Position numbers and translations under genes: made by a program. The notes beneath the pieces are model-generated. The model did no database searches. It saw only the letters and a program-made list of their open reading frames with translations, and was not told the DNA's origin. Source: Candidatus Coatesiibacteriota bacterium (GTDB lineage Bacteria > RBG-13-66-14 > B26-G2 > JAUVZD01). Taken from it: a stretch of 64,000 nucleotides of DNA. Positions within the stretch are counted from its first letter, which is position 1; every line of letters starts with the position of its first letter. This document shows, piece by piece, positions 60,245-64,000 of the stretch. The stretch covers positions 1 through 64,000 of the forward strand of contig JAUVZD010000010.1 of NCBI GenBank assembly GCA_030602715.1. The letters run 5' to 3'.

Positions 60245-60787
60245 CTATCTGACCACCACCGCCCTGGCGCTCACCTCAGCGCCGTGGTAAGACGCCCGCA
60301 GAGTGTAAACCCCCCTCGCCAGACCGGAGACATCCAGCGTCGCTTCCATCTCGGTGGGCTCGGTAGCCTCAAGTTGTTGCTTAAGCACCAGCCGCCCCGA
60401 CAGGTCGTATAGGGCTATCTCCACCAAACCAGCCTCGGGCATAGCCAGCAGACAGGTCATATAATCCGACGCCGGGTTGGGATAGAGGGCGAGTATGGTG
60501 AAGGAGGCTGGTGGTAGTCCTGCGGTGGCTTGGGTGGTGCCCAGGATCTCCGGGCTGTCATCGGCGAGCACCGCCTCCAGCTTGTATTCGTAGGCGACGC
60601 CGGACTCAACATCTGAGTCGGTGTAGGAGTAGGGGTTTTGTCCGGTGCTGAGGTCGCCATTAATTTTCAACCAATCATGCACCGGAAGGCGAGGATACAT
60701 ATCCTCGCCTAGGGGGGACATCTCAGCTACCAACTCCCGCCGATAGAGGTTAAAGCCGGCGATTTGCTCGCCCTTAGTGGTCTCCAC
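60245..60787 (-). pseudogene. C-terminal part of T9SS protein copy 4, cut off by an in-frame stop
   Basis: Contains the linker (G-F-N-L-Y-R-R-E) and an intact T9SS sorting domain (A-L-Y-P-N-P-A-S-D-Y, L-Y-D-L-S-G-R-L-V, ending A-V-V-V-R). It is in the same frame as the repeat protein at 60854-61927. Between them lies only TAA at 60854-60856, after which S-F-S-A-Q-Y-E-D-G-A-V-A-R-E-W-S reads on exactly as in the paralogs. The GTG at 60787 has no ribosome site, so this part is expressed only by read-through, reinitiation, or not at all. Confidence 0.85.
60687..60710. repeat. Palindrome in the linker of T9SS protein copy 4
   Basis: Arms AGGCGAGGATA (60687-60697) and TATCCTCGCCT (60700-60710), read in frame as G-E-D-M-Y-P-R. 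Same place and nearly the same sequence as 28420-28441. Confidence 0.9.
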
Positions 60788-60853
60788 GCTCCATTCCCGG
60801 GCTACGGCGCCGTCCTCATACTGAGCGGAGAAGGAGAGGAGGAGAACATCGGC

Positions 60854-61927
60854 TTAGGGATTATATCTGGCATACTTCAGAGCACCATTAGCATAATTAT
60901 AATAATAATAAGAAATGTTGGGGTAATCTAAAGAATCCAAAACTATTGAGGTATATTGGCCCACATCGTCAGCAGTGTCCACGAAGGTGATAGACCAAGC
61001 GGAACCGGTCCAGTAGGCATACTTCAGGGCACCATTAGGAAAATCATGATAATAATAAGAAATGTGTGGGTTATCTGAAGAATCTAAGGCTATTGAGGTA
61101 TTATGCCCTACATTTCCAGCTGTGTCAACGGAGGCAATAGACCAGGTCGAACCATTCCAGTAGGCATACTTCAGGTCAAAATTAGTATCATCAAAATAAG
61201 AAATGTGCGGGTAATCTGAAGAATCTAAAGCTATTGAGTTATCAAACCCCATATATCCAGTGGCATCCACGGAGACGATAGACCATTCGGAACCGGTCCA
61301 GTAGGCATACTTCAGGTCATTATTAGACCCATAATAAGAAATGTGCGGGTAGTCTGAAGAATCCAAGGCTATTGAGTTATTATACCCTACTACATTTCCA
61401 ATGGTGTCCACGGAGGTGATAGACCAGGTCGAACCGGTCCAGTAAGCATATTTCAGGTTACCATTAGTGTAATCAAGATAAGAAATGTGGGGGTAATCTG
61501 AAGCATCCAAGGCTATTGAGGTATGCAACCCTACGTCTCCAGCGGTGTCCACGGAGGTGATAGACCAGGCGGAACCATTCCAGTAGGCATACTTCAGGTC
61601 TTGGTTAGGATAATCATCATAATAAGAAATGTGCGGGTAGTCTGAAGAATCCAAGGCTATTGAGGTATACGCACCCACATTTCCAGCGGTGTCCACAGAG
61701 GTGATTGACCAGGCGGAACCATTCCAGTAGGCATACTTCAGGTCATAATTAGTACCATCACAATAAGAAATGTGGGGGTTATCTGAAGAATCCAAGGCTA
61801 TTGAGGTACACTTCCCCACATCTCCAGCGGTGTCCACAAACTGGATAAACCAGTTCTCGTTGTCAGAAAAAGTAGAACATGAAACAATCACCAATAAAAA
61901 GGCGAGAAGAATTGCAATCTTTATCAT
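60854..61927 (-). CDS. Repeat (propeller-like) lipoprotein, copy 4, N-terminal part
   Basis: 357 aa. Signal M-I-K-I-A-I-L-L-A-F-L-L-V-I-V-S-C-S is a lipoprotein signal, unlike the other three copies. Seven highly regular repeats follow (T-S-I-A-L-D-S-S-D-Y-P-H-I-S-Y ... L-K-Y-A-Y-W-N-G-S-A-W-S-I). The frame stops in the last, short repeat at L-K-Y-A-R-Y-N-P-TAA. The repeats here are nearly identical to one another, so the array is young or homogenised. The truncated protein could still be made as a lipoprotein without T9SS export. Confidence 0.9.
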   Translation of the reverse strand: MIKIAILLAFLLVIVSCSTFSDNENWFIQFVDTAGDVGKCTSIALDSSDNPHISYCDGTNYDLKYAYWNGSAWSITSVDTAGNVGAYTSIALDSSDYPHISYYDDYPNQDLKYAYWNGSAWSITSVDTAGDVGLHTSIALDASDYPHISYLDYTNGNLKYAYWTGSTWSITSVDTIGNVVGYNNSIALDSSDYPHISYYGSNNDLKYAYWTGSEWSIVSVDATGYMGFDNSIALDSSDYPHISYFDDTNFDLKYAYWNGSTWSIASVDTAGNVGHNTSIALDSSDNPHISYYYHDFPNGALKYAYWTGSAWSITFVDTADDVGQYTSIVLDSLDYPNISYYYYNYANGALKYARYNP

Positions 61928-61966
61928 CCTAATACCTACTACGGTTAAGGTTGGTTAAAAACAGAA

Positions 61967-61995
61967 TATATAGTCAATGCAAATTGCTTTTGCAA
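61967..61995 (-). promoter_or_regulatory. Sigma70-type promoter for T9SS protein copy 4
   Basis: Minus strand TTGCAA (61995-61990), 17-nt spacer, TATATA (61972-61967), 40 nt before the ATG. Confidence 0.6.
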
Positions 61996-62047
61996 GGCGT
62001 TGAACCTCCACCACAAAAATATTGCCTATTTTTATTGCCTGCACCTA

Positions 62048-62908
62048 TTATTGGGGCTTTTCCCCTCCTTCACCCACCACTGGTATGGCGCAGATTCTTT
62101 CCCCCTCCTCTTTGAACCGTGCAAATGTCACCTGCGGGTCGTGCTGGAAGATGACCAGCCAGTCTTGGGCTAAAACCCGCTGGGTGAGCCGTTTGCGCAC
62201 ATCCATCACCGTGAGGGGGAAGAGGTCAAAGGCGGGAACATAGGCGGGGTGGATGTGGGCTGTGGAGGGCATAATGTCCGCCAAAAAGAGCGCCTTGTTG
62301 CCCTTGGACTGTATCCTTACCATCTGGTGGGAGGAGGTGTGCCCCCCGGTGACCCAGGTGGATATCCCCCGGCTGACATGATAGTGACCGGTGATCAGCT
62401 TGAGCTGACCGGCTTTCTTCAGGGGGAGGAAGTTCTCCGCCAGATAGGTTGCCTGGGTGCGCTCGTTGGGGTGGTTGGCGTCCTCCCACTCCTGGCTCTG
62501 GATGTAATAGACCGCATTGGGGAAGGTGGGCACCACCCTGCCGGAGGATTGATAGCGGGTAGCCCCGCCGGCGTGGTCAAAGTGGAGATGGGTGAGCAGG
62601 ACGATGTCAATGTCCTCCGGCTTCAAGCCCAGAGAAGCCAATGAGGAGATGGTATCGGTCTCCTTCTCTATTCCCCAGATCTGGCGTTGTTTGGCGGAGT
62701 ATTTATCCCCCAAGCCGGCGTCTATCAGGATGTTCTTGCGCTTGGTCTGCACCAGCAGGCAGTTTACCGCCAGCTTGATACGGTTCAAATCGTCCGGCTC
62801 AACCAGTTTGCTCCACAGCACCTTGGGGATGATGCCGAAGGCGGTGCCCCCGTCGGTCATAAAGGAGCCGTCGGGAATGATGTGTAGTTGGATGTTGCCG
62901 AAATCCAT
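62048..62908 (-). CDS. MBL-fold metallo-hydrolase
   Basis: 286 aa. Metallo-beta-lactamase signature L-L-T-H-L-H-F-D-H-A-G-G, with further metal ligands in I-T-G-H-Y-H-V and L-F-L-A-D-I-M-P-S. The layout resembles quorum-quenching lactonase/MBL hydrolases (N-C-L-L-V-Q-T-K-R-K-N-I-L-I-D-A-G-L-G). Cytoplasmic, substrate unknown. No Shine-Dalgarno signal seen; an isolated gene. Confidence 0.9.
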   Translation of the reverse strand: MDFGNIQLHIIPDGSFMTDGGTAFGIIPKVLWSKLVEPDDLNRIKLAVNCLLVQTKRKNILIDAGLGDKYSAKQRQIWGIEKETDTISSLASLGLKPEDIDIVLLTHLHFDHAGGATRYQSSGRVVPTFPNAVYYIQSQEWEDANHPNERTQATYLAENFLPLKKAGQLKLITGHYHVSRGISTWVTGGHTSSHQMVRIQSKGNKALFLADIMPSTAHIHPAYVPAFDLFPLTVMDVRKRLTQRVLAQDWLVIFQHDPQVTFARFKEEGERICAIPVVGEGGEKPQ

Positions 62909-62998
62909 AGTTTTTACTTAATGGTATCGCTTTTATAGAAGATTATAACATAGCCCCGGCGAAGTAGTCTAAAAAACTCTTGCCGGCTTGCGATTGCC

Positions 62999-64000
62999 TC
63001 AATGTGCGGAAAGCCAGTTCTTCCCCACACCCGCATCCACCACGATGGGAACCTCCAGTTCGGTTACGCCCTCCATGATGGGCTTGACCGTGTCTATCAT
63101 CTTCTGCTCACTGCCCTCCGGCACTTCAAATATCAGCTCGTCGTGGATGGTCAACAACATCCGTCCCAGTTGGACTTCCTCGGAGAGCCGGCGCTCTATG
63201 GCGATCATAGCCAGCTTGAGCAGGTCGGCGGCGGTCCCCTGGATGGGCATGTTGATTGCCGCTCGCTCGGCGGCGGAGCGCAGGACGGGATTCTTGCTGG
63301 TAAGCTCCGGCAGGTATCTGCGGCGACCGAAGACGGTCTCCGAGTAACCCTGCTTGTGGGCTCTCTCCTTTAGCTCGTCCATGAAGGCTCTCACTTGAGG
63401 GTAGCGTTCAAAATAGGTCTTGATGTATTCGGTAGCCTCCTCCTGGCTGATGTCCAGCTCCTGGGAAAGCCCGTAGGGGCTTTTTCCGTAGATTAAGCCG
63501 AAGTTGATGGCTTTGGCTCTGGCACGCAGTTTGCGGTCTATCTCTTGTCCGGCGAAGAGCTCCCGGGCGGTGGCGGCATGGATGTCCTCCCCCTTGCGGA
63601 AGGCGGATATCAGGTTCTCGTCGCCGGAGAGGGTGGCGAAGATGCGTAGTTCAATCTGCGAGTAGTCCAGGGATACCAGCAGATGTCCCTCGGGGGCGAT
63701 GAAAGCCTGGCGCACCTTGGCGCCCAGCTCGGTGCGGATGGGGATGTTCTGCAGATTCGGGTCCCGGCTGGAGAGCCTGCCGGTTGCGGTGGAGGTCTGC
63801 AGGAAGGTGGTATGGATGCGACCGCTTTCCGGATTGACCGCCTCCGGCAGGGCATCTATATAGGTGCCCTTCAGCTTGGAGAGGGTGCGGTATTCCATGA
63901 CCATCTTGGGCAGGGGGTGTAGCGCCCCCAGCGTGGTGAGCACCTCGTTGTCCGTGGAGTAGCCGGTCTTGGTCTTTCTCTGCAGCGGCAGTTGCAGTTT
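62999..64000 (-). CDS. polA: DNA polymerase I, C-terminal part (5' end outside the window)
   Basis: The frame runs through the right edge (reading K-L-Q-L-P-L-Q-R-K-T-K-T-G-Y-S-T-D at the edge), so the GTG at 63943 is internal. It covers the fingers and palm of family A polymerase: T-A-T-G-R-L-S-S-R-D-P-N-L-Q-N-I-P, motif A L-D-Y-S-Q-I-E-L-R, motif B R-A-K-A-I-N-F-G-L-I-Y-G and motif C I-H-D-E-L-I-F-E-V, ending N-W-L-S-A-H. Confidence 0.98.
   Translation of the reverse strand, partial: KLQLPLQRKTKTGYSTDNEVLTTLGALHPLPKMVMEYRTLSKLKGTYIDALPEAVNPESGRIHTTFLQTSTATGRLSSRDPNLQNIPIRTELGAKVRQAFIAPEGHLLVSLDYSQIELRIFATLSGDENLISAFRKGEDIHAATARELFAGQEIDRKLRARAKAINFGLIYGKSPYGLSQELDISQEEATEYIKTYFERYPQVRAFMDELKERAHKQGYSETVFGRRRYLPELTSKNPVLRSAAERAAINMPIQGTAADLLKLAMIAIERRLSEEVQLGRMLLTIHDELIFEVPEGSEQKMIDTVKPIMEGVTELEVPIVVDAGVGKNWLSAH

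Noticed and set aside
60860-61900. Regular 140-150 bp repeats that might suggest a CRISPR or satellite array
   Set aside because: They are in-frame protein repeats (S-I-A-L-D-S-S-D-x-P-H-I-S-Y); unit length and codon-type variation exclude CRISPR.

Overview
The window looks like chromosome from an anaerobic, Gram-negative-type bacterium of the FCB group or a neighbouring candidate phylum (Cloacimonadota, WOR-3 and TA06 are plausible; I cannot decide from sequence alone). The evidence is a PorV/PorQ-family outer-membrane protein, several secreted proteins ending in a type IX secretion (T9SS) sorting domain, many lipoproteins and beta-barrels, a membrane pyrophosphatase, ferredoxin-linked indolepyruvate oxidoreductase, and the Ptb/Buk acyl-phosphate pair. 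It is gene-dense and about half GC, with AT-richer patches. I see no rRNA, tRNA, CRISPR array or intact insertion sequence.

Layout. 1-7.4 kb (+): a clipped propeller protein, cupin, flavin reductase-like protein, recN, two small zinc/cysteine proteins (one a 58-aa FmdB-type ribbon), two TPR proteins. 7.4-14.4 kb (-): a T9SS propeller protein, then a four-gene envelope operon ending in a very large protease-TolB propeller-barrel fusion. 14.5-17.5 kb (+): three glycan genes. 17.4-22.8 kb (-): VWA/DUF58 pair, a polyprenol-kinase-like protein, a K+ channel. 22.8-25.2 kb: a gene graveyard with a decayed hicBA pair around intact asnA. 25.2-28.9 kb (+): leuCD and a second T9SS propeller protein. 29-31 kb (-): DUF1847 and an amidohydrolase. 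31.2-40.3 kb: secreted zinc-ribbon protein, iorAB, MNT/HEPN pair, buk, barrel, ptb, two zinc-ribbon membrane paralogs and a PrsW-type protease. 40.4-46.2 kb (+): hppA, DUF362, deacetylase, methyltransferase. 46.3-53 kb (-): ABC-2 permease, ParA plus a 955-aa coiled coil, CesT-like protein, PorV-like protein. 53-57.3 kb: LEA14-like lipoprotein, ICMT-like methyltransferase, a second leuD, a barrel, a phosphohexomutase. 57.3-62 kb (-): two more T9SS propeller paralogs, both damaged. The window ends with an MBL hydrolase and the 3' part of polA.

How the parts fit. IorAB oxidises aryl-pyruvates to acyl-CoA with ferredoxin reduction; Ptb and Buk can recover ATP from acyl-CoA; the H+-pyrophosphatase (with the K+-independent signature) recovers energy from PPi. 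This points to amino-acid fermentation. The envelope side is dominated by T9SS cargo and outer-membrane proteins. The most interesting signal is the four-member propeller family: shared GC-rich C-terminal cassettes joined to divergent AT-richer repeats, palindromes inside the coding sequence at the same linker, an in-frame stop in one copy, a frameshift in another, and a 103-bp duplicated 3' end captured by an unrelated gene.
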